Shown: piece by piece, positions 43,430 through 51,480 of the stretch
Position numbering within the stretch: position 1 is the first letter of the stretch
How the letters are laid out: each line of letters starts with the position of its first letter
Source: an uncultured Lachnospiraceae bacterium
GTDB taxonomy: Bacteria > Bacillota > Clostridia > Lachnospirales > Lachnospiraceae
Direction: 5' to 3'
NCBI GenBank assembly: GCA_910589265.1
Contig: CAJUTQ010000094.1
Coordinates: forward strand, 62,001-126,000
Length of the DNA: 64,000 nucleotides
Notes under the pieces: model-generated
The model's database searches: none
What the model saw: only the letters and a program-made list of their open reading frames with translations
What the model was told of the DNA's origin: nothing
Position numbers and translations under genes: made by a program

Positions 43430-44014
43430 ATGACTGAAAGAGAGAAAATGCTGGCAGGGCAGCTTTATGATTGTGGCGATAAAGAGTTACTAGACCAGTG
43501 GCATAGAGCAAAAGATCTCATAAGAGATTACAACAAGATAGATTCTGCTAATTTAGAAGGAAAAAGATGGATTCTTCAAGAACTGCTGGGAGGACAGGGA
43601 AAAAATTTGTGGATTACCCCTCCGTTTTATGTGGATTATGGTAATAATATTTTTTTTGGGAATCATTGTGAAGTGAATATGAATTGTACTTTTTTAGATG
43701 ATAATAAAATTATTATTGGAAATAATGCATTGATTGCCCCTAACGTCCAAATATATACAGCTTTTCATCCTACAAATGGAGTCCATCGATTTGGGGAACT
43801 AAAAGAGGATGGTTCCTTTGCATTTTGTAAAACCCAGACAGCCCCTGTTATGATTGGAGATAATGTATGGATTGGGGGTGGTGTCATTATTTTGCCAGGG
43901 GTAACTATAGGAGACAATGTCGTCATTGGAGCAGGAAGTGTTGTTACAAAAGATATTCCAAAGGATACCATTGCCTATGGAAATCCTTGTCGAATAATAA
44001 GAGAAAACAAATAG
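43430..44014 (+). CDS. maa: Maltose/galactoside-type sugar O-acetyltransferase
   Basis: The 194-residue protein has the family N-terminal helices (MTEREKMLAGQLYDCGDKEL) and then a left-handed beta helix of hexapeptide repeats, with the signature PPFYVDYGNNIFFGNHCEVNMNCTF, the catalytic-His loop AFHPTNG and a C-terminal IGDNVWIGGGVIILPGVTIG. It acetylates a sugar hydroxyl using acetyl-CoA in the cytoplasm. The sugar is unknown. AAAGGAG at 43417-43423 fixes the start. Confidence 0.92.
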   Translation: MTEREKMLAGQLYDCGDKELLDQWHRAKDLIRDYNKIDSANLEGKRWILQELLGGQGKNLWITPPFYVDYGNNIFFGNHCEVNMNCTFLDDNKIIIGNNALIAPNVQIYTAFHPTNGVHRFGELKEDGSFAFCKTQTAPVMIGDNVWIGGGVIILPGVTIGDNVVIGAGSVVTKDIPKDTIAYGNPCRIIRENK

Positions 44015-44051
44015 AAAATATATTCCAATTATGAAAAGAAAGGGAACACAA

Positions 44052-44579
44052 ATGATACATTTATATACAGGAGAGGGAAAAGGGAAGACTACAGCAGCCA
44101 TTGGACTTTGTATAAGGGCAGCTGGAAGAAATTTTCATGTGTGTTTCTCTCAATTTATGAAGGGGAATGATACAGGAGAACTTTCTATATTAAAAAATAT
44201 TCCTAATGTGACTATTTTTCGTAGTGAGAAAAACTTTGCCTTTTATCATGAAATGTCCCAAAAAGATAAGGAAGAACTTACCAATATCCATAATTCTATT
44301 TTGGATAAGCTTTTGGAACAGGTTAAAAATAGAACTTGTCAAATGATTATTATGGATGAGATAACATATCCAATACATTGGGGGCTGTTGGACAAGGAAA
44401 AACTAAACAGACTGTTCCAATTGCAAAAGGAAGGGGTTAAAGAGGAGCTAGAGCTTGTGCTCACTGGACGAGACCCTGCTGATTTTTTAATGAATGCAGC
44501 TGATTATATTACATATATGTCTTGCATACGTCATCCTTTTCAGAAAGGCATTGCTGCTAGGAAAGGTATTGAATTTTAA
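44052..44579 (+). CDS. cobO: Corrinoid adenosyltransferase (CobA/BtuR/CobO type)
   Basis: The 175-residue protein has the P-loop YTGEGKGKTTAAIGL, then SQFMKGNDTGE, MDEITYPI and VLTGRDP, the order typical of CobA-type ATP:cob(I)alamin adenosyltransferases. It makes the adenosyl form of cobamide cofactors from corrinoids and ATP. No other cobalamin synthesis gene is in the window, so salvage is likely. The start at 44052 follows AAAGGGA at 44039-44045. A probable corrinoid-linked protein gene is immediately downstream. Confidence 0.88.
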   Translation: MIHLYTGEGKGKTTAAIGLCIRAAGRNFHVCFSQFMKGNDTGELSILKNIPNVTIFRSEKNFAFYHEMSQKDKEELTNIHNSILDKLLEQVKNRTCQMIIMDEITYPIHWGLLDKEKLNRLFQLQKEGVKEELELVLTGRDPADFLMNAADYITYMSCIRHPFQKGIAARKGIEF

Positions 44580-44598
44580 AAAATATAGCTCCTTTTAT

Positions 44599-44644
44599 GG
44601 GAGGAGAAAAAAGAAGTGGATTTTACTTAGGAGGAGAAAAAAGA
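44599..44644 (+). repeat. Duplicated ribosome-binding segment
   Basis: GGAGGAGAAAAAAGA occurs at 44600-44614 and again at 44630-44644, 30 bases apart. The first copy precedes a five-codon GTG ORF ending in TAG. The second copy precedes the real start codon. Confidence 0.7.
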
Positions 44645-45360
44645 TGGCAGCTTTTTTTTCAGATTTATTGGATGATTTTTTAAAGGATACTTTTTTACAT
44701 CGTGTTTTCAAAAAATTTCATTATGGGAAAACACAATGGGAAGAACTTTATGGAGTTGCAAAAGAAATGCTGCCCCTTATGCGTAAGGAAGCCTTCTGGG
44801 AGAGAAGAAAATCTTGTTGCATACATAAATGTCAAGAACATACCCATGTAAAATATGAGGATGTGGTCATGTCTTTAGGAAATGGTCTGGATCACTTGCA
44901 GGAAAGCTACAATAAAAAAGGGCTGTTGTCTGAAATATACATGCTTCAGAATCTGGCCAGCGAATTGTTAATGCTTGGCTATCCTTCCTATAATCAATAC
45001 ATAGAAAACAATCTAGATTGGCATGTTGCAAACTATCATTTTCTTGGAAGCGAAAAAGAATTTCCTTTAGAAATGCTTCCCAAGCTTTTAAAAGGTCTAA
45101 CGCCAAAGATGACTTGTAATGAGGCTTTTTGCATACTGCCAAAAAAGAGTGTAGCCTTTGTAGCACAACTAACCCAAGATAAGGAAATCCATTGTGAGGG
45201 CATTTGTGCAGGTTGCCAAAGCAAAAACTGCCAAAACTATGTGACTAAGGATTTCCAACATAGGAAGGATGGAAAGATACCTTTGCACTATGGTTATCAT
45301 AGAATTTTCAAGAAATCTATGAAAAAAGATGGGAGTCCCCCTTTATCAGGCACTCCCTAG
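44644..45360 (+). CDS. Probable B12-dependent methionine synthase activation-like protein
   Basis: The 238-residue protein is Cys/His-rich, with CCIHKCQEH near residues 59-67 and a C-terminal CEGICAGCQSKNC. The stretch CILPKKSVAFVAQL followed by the cysteine cluster resembles the end of short MetH activation-domain proteins, which re-reduce inactive cobalamin. This match is by eye and weak. Placement directly after the corrinoid adenosyltransferase supports a corrinoid role. ATG at 44644 follows AGGAGG. Its 3' end overlaps the terminator of the convergent asnB gene. Confidence 0.5.
   Translation: MAAFFSDLLDDFLKDTFLHRVFKKFHYGKTQWEELYGVAKEMLPLMRKEAFWERRKSCCIHKCQEHTHVKYEDVVMSLGNGLDHLQESYNKKGLLSEIYMLQNLASELLMLGYPSYNQYIENNLDWHVANYHFLGSEKEFPLEMLPKLLKGLTPKMTCNEAFCILPKKSVAFVAQLTQDKEIHCEGICAGCQSKNCQNYVTKDFQHRKDGKIPLHYGYHRIFKKSMKKDGSPPLSGTP
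45320..45357 (-). terminator. Terminator of the dpaA-dpaB-asnB unit
   Basis: On the minus strand GGGAGT and ACTCCC (45357-45352 and 45336-45331) form the stem and ATCTTTTTT follows. It is placed inside the 3' end of the convergent gene. Confidence 0.65.
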
Positions 45361-45369
45361 AAATAGGTT

Positions 45370-47223
45370 TTATAAAAGCAGCTGCACTTGATATTTTTCC
45401 AGCCAGTAATTGACCTGTAATAAATAGGCAATCATCTGGGGACCAGCCATAAGCTGTCCATACCAAGGCTTTCCATAATCAGAAGGGCTTTTCAAAAATT
45501 GTTTGACTTTTGTTTTATCTAACAATGCTCTAATAGGTGCAGCAGTGTCAGAGAGAACTTCCTTTAAATGGTTGCCAAGCATCTTTTCATAGGAAGGATC
45601 GTACGTTTTTGGGTAAGGACTTTTTTTCCTCCATAAAATTTCTTTTGGCAGCTTTCCCTCCCCGGCATATCTTAGAAGCCCTTTGACAATGCCCTCTGGA
45701 CATTTCATTTGCCATGGCACATTGAAAATATATTCTACAATTCGGTGATCTGCAAAGGGGACTCTGGCCTCTAAACCATTGTACATACTTGTGCGATCCA
45801 TGCGATCTAAAAGAGTGGCCATAAACCAGCGCAAATTTAAATATGAAATTTCCCTTCTCCTTTTTTCTTTGGCAGTATCTTCAGCCAATATGGGTGTTTC
45901 CATGATTGTTTTTTCATAGGCAGCGTATGCATATTCTTCCATGTGCAAATTCATCAGCAGCTCATCATCTAAAAGGGCCTGTCTGGGTTCCATATTCATG
46001 GACCAAGGAAAGGCTTTTGTTTCAAAGGCTATTTTATTATGAAACCAGGGATAACCTCCAAAGATCTCATCCGCACATTCTCCTGTTAAGGTGACTTTGT
46101 TATAGTTGGTAACTTTGGAGCAAAAATAGAGCATAGAGGCCTCCACATCAGCCATACATGGAAGATCCCTGGCATCTACAGCCTTATATAAACATCTTCG
46201 TTGATCTTCATTCGTACATTCTAAAAAATGGTGATTTGTCTTGGAAAAGTCTACCATTTGTTCTACATAAGGGCGGTCTTGACTTGGCTGAAAGGAATTG
46301 GACTGAAAATATTTATCGTTATCCAAAAAATCAAAAGAAAAGGTATTAAGAATTTTTCCTTGCTTTTTTCGTTCTTTTGCACATATAGCTGTAACCAGGC
46401 TACTGTCTACCCCTCCTGATAGAAATGTGCTAATGGGAATATCCGACAACATTTGTTTTTTTACTGCATCTTCTACAAGCCAAGCGGTCTTTTCAATAGT
46501 TTTTTCCATAGAATCTTCATGGGGACAGGCTTTCAGCTTCCAGTAAGCATCTGTTGTACAAGAACCTTGGTCAAAGGTGAGGTAATGGCCAGGAAGAACT
46601 TCCAAAATATTTTTAAATACCCCTTTTCCATAAGACTTTGCAGGCCCCAAGGCAAAAATCTCACAGAGCCCGTCATGATCCAAAAGAGGTTTAATCCCAG
46701 GATAGGCAAATAAGCCTTTAATCTCAGAAGCAAATACAAGGGTTTTATCGGTCATTGTATAAAAGAGAGGCTTTACTCCTAGCCGATCTCGAAACAGGGC
46801 AATTTGGCAAAGGGAGGAATCCCATAAGGCTATGGCAAAAATACCATTTAATTTTTTTATATAGTCCTTTCCGTGGAGCATATATCCTTCTAAAATGACC
46901 TCTGTGTCACTCGTTGTTTGAAAAGAGGCCCCTTCCTCAATAAGCTCTTTTTTTAACTCTTTCATATTATAAATTTCACCGTTAAAAATAATGGCGCATT
47001 CCCGATCCCCATGTTTTTTTACCATTGGCTGGTTTCCTGTCATTAAATCAATAATTTCCAGACGTACATGGGCCAGACCACACATAGAGCTTATATAAAT
47101 CCCCTCATCATCTGGTCCTCTGTGCTTTAGGGATCGGTTCATCTTCTCCAAAACATTTATCCACTTTGGTTTCTCTTTTGTATAATCTACATAAGGATTA
47201 TAAAAACCAGCAATTCCGCACAT
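45370..47223 (-). CDS. asnB: Asparagine synthetase, glutamine-hydrolysing
   Basis: The 617-residue protein starts MCGIAGFYNP, giving the Cys2 nucleophile of the class II glutaminase domain, with IFNGEIYN and GHYLTFDQ. The synthetase domain contains the ATP-binding FLSGGVDSSLVTAI and later RMDRTSMYNGLEARVPF. It makes asparagine from aspartate, glutamine and ATP. It is 36 bases downstream of dpaB on the same strand with no terminator between, so it probably shares the sporulation transcript, like sporulation-linked AsnO of Bacillus. A good ribosome site AAAGGAAGGAG precedes the start. Confidence 0.93.
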   Translation of the reverse strand: MCGIAGFYNPYVDYTKEKPKWINVLEKMNRSLKHRGPDDEGIYISSMCGLAHVRLEIIDLMTGNQPMVKKHGDRECAIIFNGEIYNMKELKKELIEEGASFQTTSDTEVILEGYMLHGKDYIKKLNGIFAIALWDSSLCQIALFRDRLGVKPLFYTMTDKTLVFASEIKGLFAYPGIKPLLDHDGLCEIFALGPAKSYGKGVFKNILEVLPGHYLTFDQGSCTTDAYWKLKACPHEDSMEKTIEKTAWLVEDAVKKQMLSDIPISTFLSGGVDSSLVTAICAKERKKQGKILNTFSFDFLDNDKYFQSNSFQPSQDRPYVEQMVDFSKTNHHFLECTNEDQRRCLYKAVDARDLPCMADVEASMLYFCSKVTNYNKVTLTGECADEIFGGYPWFHNKIAFETKAFPWSMNMEPRQALLDDELLMNLHMEEYAYAAYEKTIMETPILAEDTAKEKRRREISYLNLRWFMATLLDRMDRTSMYNGLEARVPFADHRIVEYIFNVPWQMKCPEGIVKGLLRYAGEGKLPKEILWRKKSPYPKTYDPSYEKMLGNHLKEVLSDTAAPIRALLDKTKVKQFLKSPSDYGKPWYGQLMAGPQMIAYLLQVNYWLEKYQVQLLL

Positions 47224-47259
47224 TTTTTCTCCTTCCTTTCATACAAACATGAGGGATAT

Positions 47260-47838
47260 TTAACAGATAACCGGCTGATACTGCCTTCCCTCTAAAGCAG
47301 CCTCCAAAGCTGGGATAAGAAGCTTTGTGTGGGCAATCATAGAGTTAGGTTTTTTCTCTGGATCATCCTGACCAAAAGGAACAAAATAAATATTTTTTGC
47401 GTTGAGAAGCAGGCCAATATTTTTCATATTCATTCCTAGAGCATCATTAGTAGAAATAGACACTAAGAGAGGCTTATTATTACGAAGATGGGCTTTTGCG
47501 GCCATTAATGAAGGGGAATCTGTAATTCCATTGGCCAGTTTTGCTATAGTATTTCCTGTACAAGGAAAGAGAATAAGAATATCCAGCAAGCTTTTTGGCC
47601 CGATAGGTTCGGCTTCCTCAATGGTGAGCATAGGCTTTTTTCCTGTTATCTTTTCTGCTTTTTTCACAAAATCATTTGCTTTTCCAAAACGGCTGTCAAT
47701 CGTTTTGGCAGAATCTGAGAAAATGGTCTGTACATGAGCTCCCTTTTCCACAAGTTTTTCTAGTTCTATCCATACCTTTTCATAGGTGCAAAAAGAGCCT
47801 GTAAAAGCTACTCCAACATGTTTTCCTTTTATATTCAT
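47260..47838 (-). CDS. dpaB: Dipicolinate synthase subunit B
   Basis: The 192-residue protein starts MNIKGKHVGVAFTGSFCTYEKVW and has flavoprotein-like LDILILFPCTGNTIAKLANG and HLRNNKPLLVSISTNDALG, as in SpoVFB. With DpaA it makes pyridine-2,6-dicarboxylate, the calcium-binding compound of the spore core. The start at 47838 follows GGAGGA on the minus strand, and the gene overlaps dpaA by four bases (ATGA). Confidence 0.93.
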   Translation of the reverse strand: MNIKGKHVGVAFTGSFCTYEKVWIELEKLVEKGAHVQTIFSDSAKTIDSRFGKANDFVKKAEKITGKKPMLTIEEAEPIGPKSLLDILILFPCTGNTIAKLANGITDSPSLMAAKAHLRNNKPLLVSISTNDALGMNMKNIGLLLNAKNIYFVPFGQDDPEKKPNSMIAHTKLLIPALEAALEGRQYQPVIC

Positions 47839-48710
47839 TGAAATCCTCCATTCAGCAATGTTTCCATTGTTTCTTTTATCCCTCTGGCAGAAGACAGAGG
47901 GGAATACTTGCCAGGAAGTCCTGGGCAAAGGAATGCATGAACGCCTAGCTGTCTTGCGGCTTCAAAATCTACACCACCAGGCATTGACGCAATATCAAGG
48001 ATAGTAACTGTAGATTTCATTTGCTTTAATAACTTATCTGAGATGACCAGAGAAGGAATTGTATTAAAAATAAAGTCAAATTTTGAAACATTCTTTCCAA
48101 AATCTTCAAGATTCCCTACTTGATCAGCAATGAGTCTTCCTCTTGCTTGCTCCTCTTTTGGATTGGCTGCTACATATACATGACAGGCCATCCCTTTGAG
48201 TGCGTTTGTCAAAGTACATCCGCATTTTCCATATCCAAGAACAGCACATTGGCTGTGCCAAAGGTTTAAGGGACTTTCTTTGATAGCTTCACATATTGCT
48301 CCTTCTGCTGTTGCAATGGTATTAAAAATGGAAAGGGATGTTTCTTCCATGAAATCAAATATATAAACGCCTTTTTTTAAAGCCATTTTCTTAAAATATT
48401 CAGGTATACAGCCTCCAAAGAAAAATTGATTTTCCTTAAGGTTTGGTAAAATCTCATCAATGGATAGCTCTTTTTCATAGGCAGACTGGTTCAAAAGATG
48501 TCCCTTTTTGCAAAGAGGAATAGGGCATAGAATACAGGAGGAAGCACATATCGCCTCGTTCAAGGAAGAAGCGCTCATGGAGAATGCATTAGGAGCTTGG
48601 CACAGAGCAAAATGACATATTTTAATATCCTCTTTAGCCAACTCTTGTACAAGATAAACTTGGCGCATATCGCCTCCGATGACAGCGTAATCATAATGTA
48701 AGTCCGTCAT
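47835..48710 (-). CDS. dpaA: Dipicolinate synthase subunit A
   Basis: The 291-residue protein starts with a Rossmann-type strand YDYAVIGGDMRQVYLVQEL and has a second nucleotide-binding loop CAVLGYGKCGCTLTNAL, then FIFNTIPSLVIS and LDIASMPGGVDF, matching SpoVFA. It oxidises the dihydrodipicolinate-type precursor in the mother cell. AGGAGTG lies before the start. A sigma-K-like promoter is upstream at 48741-48769. The operon order is dpaA-dpaB-asnB. Confidence 0.93.
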   Translation of the reverse strand: MTDLHYDYAVIGGDMRQVYLVQELAKEDIKICHFALCQAPNAFSMSASSLNEAICASSCILCPIPLCKKGHLLNQSAYEKELSIDEILPNLKENQFFFGGCIPEYFKKMALKKGVYIFDFMEETSLSIFNTIATAEGAICEAIKESPLNLWHSQCAVLGYGKCGCTLTNALKGMACHVYVAANPKEEQARGRLIADQVGNLEDFGKNVSKFDFIFNTIPSLVISDKLLKQMKSTVTILDIASMPGGVDFEAARQLGVHAFLCPGLPGKYSPLSSARGIKETMETLLNGGFQ

Positions 48711-48740
48711 TCATACACTCCTGAAAAAAGAAATTTGTTT

Positions 48741-48769
48741 TATGATATGCAAAGAAGAAAGGTTTTGTT
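48741..48769 (-). promoter_or_regulatory. Sigma-K promoter candidate for dpaA
   Basis: On the minus strand AACA (48769-48766) fits the mACm -35 and CATATCATA (48749-48741) fits CATAnnnTA at the -10, with exactly 16 bases between. The dpaA start is 30 bases downstream of the -10. Late mother-cell expression of dpa genes is established in Bacillus. Confidence 0.7.
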
Positions 48770-48840
48770 ATTTCGAATGTCTTTTAGAGACTTTGTATAT
48801 TGGTCAAATGACAAAGGCAATACTCAAAAAAAGGTAGCAC

Positions 48841-48869
48841 TTGAATAGTTTGCCTGGCTAGGGTACAAT
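48841..48869 (+). promoter_or_regulatory. Promoter for the TIGR03960-TIGR03936-rng unit
   Basis: TTGAAT (48841-48846) and TACAAT (48864-48869) are 17 bases apart, 78 bases before the radical SAM start codon. The spacer of 237 bases also has the divergent sigma-K promoter. Confidence 0.62.
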
Positions 48870-48947
48870 GAACCTAATGTTTTCGTCAAATCCATGGCCA
48901 TTTTGAATGATAAAAAAGAATGAGAATGAATAAAGGAATAGAAAAGA

Positions 48948-50807
48948 ATGAGAAAACTTGCATTAAAAGATGAAATACTAAACAGGGTAGAAAAACCTGC
49001 CCGCTATATTGGAAATGAAGTAAATTCTGTTATGAAAGATAAAAAGCAAATAGATATTCGATTTTGTATGTGCTTTCCTGATGTATATGAAATTGGAATG
49101 TCCCATCTTGGCATTCAAATATTATATGACATGTTTAATCAGAGAGAGGACGTATGGTGTGAACGAGTTTATTCTCCGTGGATAGACGCCCATGAAGAAA
49201 TGAAAAAGGAAAATATTCCTTTGTTTGCTTTAGAATCCCAGGATCCCATAAAGGAATTTGATTTTCTTGGAATCACTATCCAGTATGAGATGTGTTATAC
49301 AAATATTTTACAAATATTGGATTTAAGTAAAATTCCTCTCTTTTCAAAGGAAAGGGAGGAGGAGCCCATTATTATTGGGGGAGGCCCTTGTGTTTATAAT
49401 CCCGAGCCATTAGCAGACTTTTTTGATTTATTTTATATTGGAGAAGGGGAGACTGTATATTACCGTCTTCTTGATCTTTATAAAGAACACAAGAAGAAAA
49501 AGGGGAAAAGAAGAGATTTTTTAAAAAAAGCAGCACAAATTCCTGGCATTTATGTTCCTTCCTTTTATCACGTTTCTTATAAGGAAGACGGGACTATCCA
49601 AAGTTTTCTTCCAGTGGAAGATGGAATTCCAAAAACTGTACAAAAAGAATTGGAAATGAACTTAAAGGAGACTTATTATCCATTAAAACCAGTCGTCCCC
49701 TTTCTTCGGGCAACCCAAGATCGGGTTGTTTTGGAAATACAAAGGGGGTGTATTCGAGGCTGCCGCTTTTGTCAAGCAGGAATGATTTATCGTCCTGTAA
49801 GAGAAAGAAAAGTAGATAAGTTAAAAGAATATGCTAGTAAAATGTTGAAAAATACAGGATATGAAGAAATATCCTTAAGTTCTTTAAGTTCCAGTGATTA
49901 CTCTCATTTAGAGGAACTTGTTTCCTTTCTCATAGATCAATGCAAAGAACAGGGAGTCAATATTTCCCTTCCCTCTTTGCGCATTGATTCCTTTTCTCTA
50001 GATGTTATGAGCAAGATTCAAGATATACGAAAAAGTAGTTTAACCTTTGCTCCAGAGGCAGGCTCTCAAAGGCTTCGAAATGTGATTAATAAGGGGCTTA
50101 CCGAAGAGGAAATTTTAGGAGGAGCTTCCCTCGCTTTTAAGGGAGGATGGAACAGGGTAAAATTATATTTTATGCTGGGACTTCCTACAGAAACAAAAGA
50201 GGATATGTATGGCATTGCTATTCTTTCTGACAAAATTGCCAGAATCTATTATGAAACTATTCCAAAAGAAGAGAGAAAGGGTAAAGTACAAATTGTAGCA
50301 AGTACTTCCTTTTTCATTCCCAAACCTTTTACCCCTTTTCAGTGGGCAAAAATGGATACAAAAGAAGAATTTGTAAAAAAAGCCTGTCTTGTCAACAGTG
50401 CAATGAAAGAACAGTTAAATAGAAAAAGCATCAAATACAATTGGCATGAACCAGATGTCAGTCAATTAGAAGGAGTTTTGGCAAGAGGAGATCGAAGAGT
50501 GGGAAAGGTCATTCTTTCTGCCTATAAGAAGGGAAGTATTTTTGATGCTTGGACTGAGCATTTCCATGAATCAAACTGGTTAGAAGCTTTTTCGGAAAAT
50601 CATATATCCATAGATTTTTATAATACAAGAGAACGAGATTTAGATGAAATCCTTCCTTGGGATTTTATAGATACAGGGGTAACGAAAGAGTTTTTAAAGA
50701 GAGAATGGGAGAAAGCCTTAAAAGAACAAGAAACGCCTAATTGTAAGGAGAGCTGCTCTGGCTGCGGTGCCAGAAAGTTTGGTGGAGGGGTCTGCTATGA
50801 AAATTAG
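48948..50807 (+). CDS. Radical SAM protein with B12-binding-like N-terminus (TIGR03960 type)
   Basis: The 619-residue protein has an N-terminal B12-binding-fold region (CFPDVYEIGMSHLGIQILYDM, then IIIGGGPCVYNPEP). The radical SAM core has its cluster in QRGCIRGCRFCQAG (CxxxCxxC). Downstream are LTFAPEAGSQRLRNVINKG and a C-terminal Cys-rich CKESCSGCGARKFGG. The family reaction is unknown; its neighbours suggest RNA or ribosome modification. It overlaps the next gene by eleven bases. Confidence 0.88.
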   Translation: MRKLALKDEILNRVEKPARYIGNEVNSVMKDKKQIDIRFCMCFPDVYEIGMSHLGIQILYDMFNQREDVWCERVYSPWIDAHEEMKKENIPLFALESQDPIKEFDFLGITIQYEMCYTNILQILDLSKIPLFSKEREEEPIIIGGGPCVYNPEPLADFFDLFYIGEGETVYYRLLDLYKEHKKKKGKRRDFLKKAAQIPGIYVPSFYHVSYKEDGTIQSFLPVEDGIPKTVQKELEMNLKETYYPLKPVVPFLRATQDRVVLEIQRGCIRGCRFCQAGMIYRPVRERKVDKLKEYASKMLKNTGYEEISLSSLSSSDYSHLEELVSFLIDQCKEQGVNISLPSLRIDSFSLDVMSKIQDIRKSSLTFAPEAGSQRLRNVINKGLTEEEILGGASLAFKGGWNRVKLYFMLGLPTETKEDMYGIAILSDKIARIYYETIPKEERKGKVQIVASTSFFIPKPFTPFQWAKMDTKEEFVKKACLVNSAMKEQLNRKSIKYNWHEPDVSQLEGVLARGDRRVGKVILSAYKKGSIFDAWTEHFHESNWLEAFSENHISIDFYNTRERDLDEILPWDFIDTGVTKEFLKREWEKALKEQETPNCKESCSGCGARKFGGGVCYEN

Positions 50808-51480
50808 AGTAAAATTTACAAAATATGGGGTTATGAAATATGTGGGACATTTAGATATGATGCGATACTTTCAAAAAGCAATACGAAGGGCTTCCATTCC
50901 CATTGTATACAGCGAAGGATTTTCTCCCCATCAAATTATGTCTTTTGCAGCCCCCTTAGGCGTTGGTATGGAAAGCAAAGGGGAATATATGGACATAGAA
51001 GTTACATCTTTGGAAGGAATAGAAGGAGGGATAAAAAGATTACAAGAAACAATGGTGGAAGGAATAGAAATTCTCTCTTTAAAAAAACTTCCTGACAGTG
51101 AAAAAAGTGCCATGTCCCAAGTAAAAAGGGCCGCTTATTGGGTTGTTCAAAGAGAAGGAAAAATTTTTTTCCCAGAAAAAATCAAAGAGTTCTATATGTG
51201 TCAAGAGGAAATTATTGTAACAAAACAGACGAAACGCTCTGAAAAAATCATAGATATTAAGCCTATGATCTACAAAATGGAAGAATTAAAAGAGGGACTC
51301 TATATGGAAGTGGCTGCAGGAAGCGCTGAGAATATAAAGCCTGAAGTCGTTTTAAAGGCATTTTGCTCTTTTCATAATATTCCTTATGTAGAAAAAAACA
51401 TACAAATCATTCGTCTGGATCTTTATACAGAAAAAGATGGAATGGCCATATCTTTAGGGGAAGCAGGAGAACTACTTTGA
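50797..51480 (+). CDS. Radical SAM-associated protein (TIGR03936, DUF2344)
   Basis: The 227-residue protein starts MKIRVKFTKYGVMKYVGHLDMMRYFQKAIRRA and has YSEGFSPHQIMSFAAPLGVGMESKGEYMDIE, the pattern of DUF2344 proteins, always found next to the TIGR03960 radical SAM gene. It probably helps that enzyme recognise its substrate; the reaction is not known. GGAGGGG is upstream of the start, and it overlaps both neighbours (eleven bases upstream, four downstream). The position before rng-rplU suggests a link to ribosome biogenesis. Confidence 0.87.
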   Translation: MKIRVKFTKYGVMKYVGHLDMMRYFQKAIRRASIPIVYSEGFSPHQIMSFAAPLGVGMESKGEYMDIEVTSLEGIEGGIKRLQETMVEGIEILSLKKLPDSEKSAMSQVKRAAYWVVQREGKIFFPEKIKEFYMCQEEIIVTKQTKRSEKIIDIKPMIYKMEELKEGLYMEVAAGSAENIKPEVVLKAFCSFHNIPYVEKNIQIIRLDLYTEKDGMAISLGEAGELL

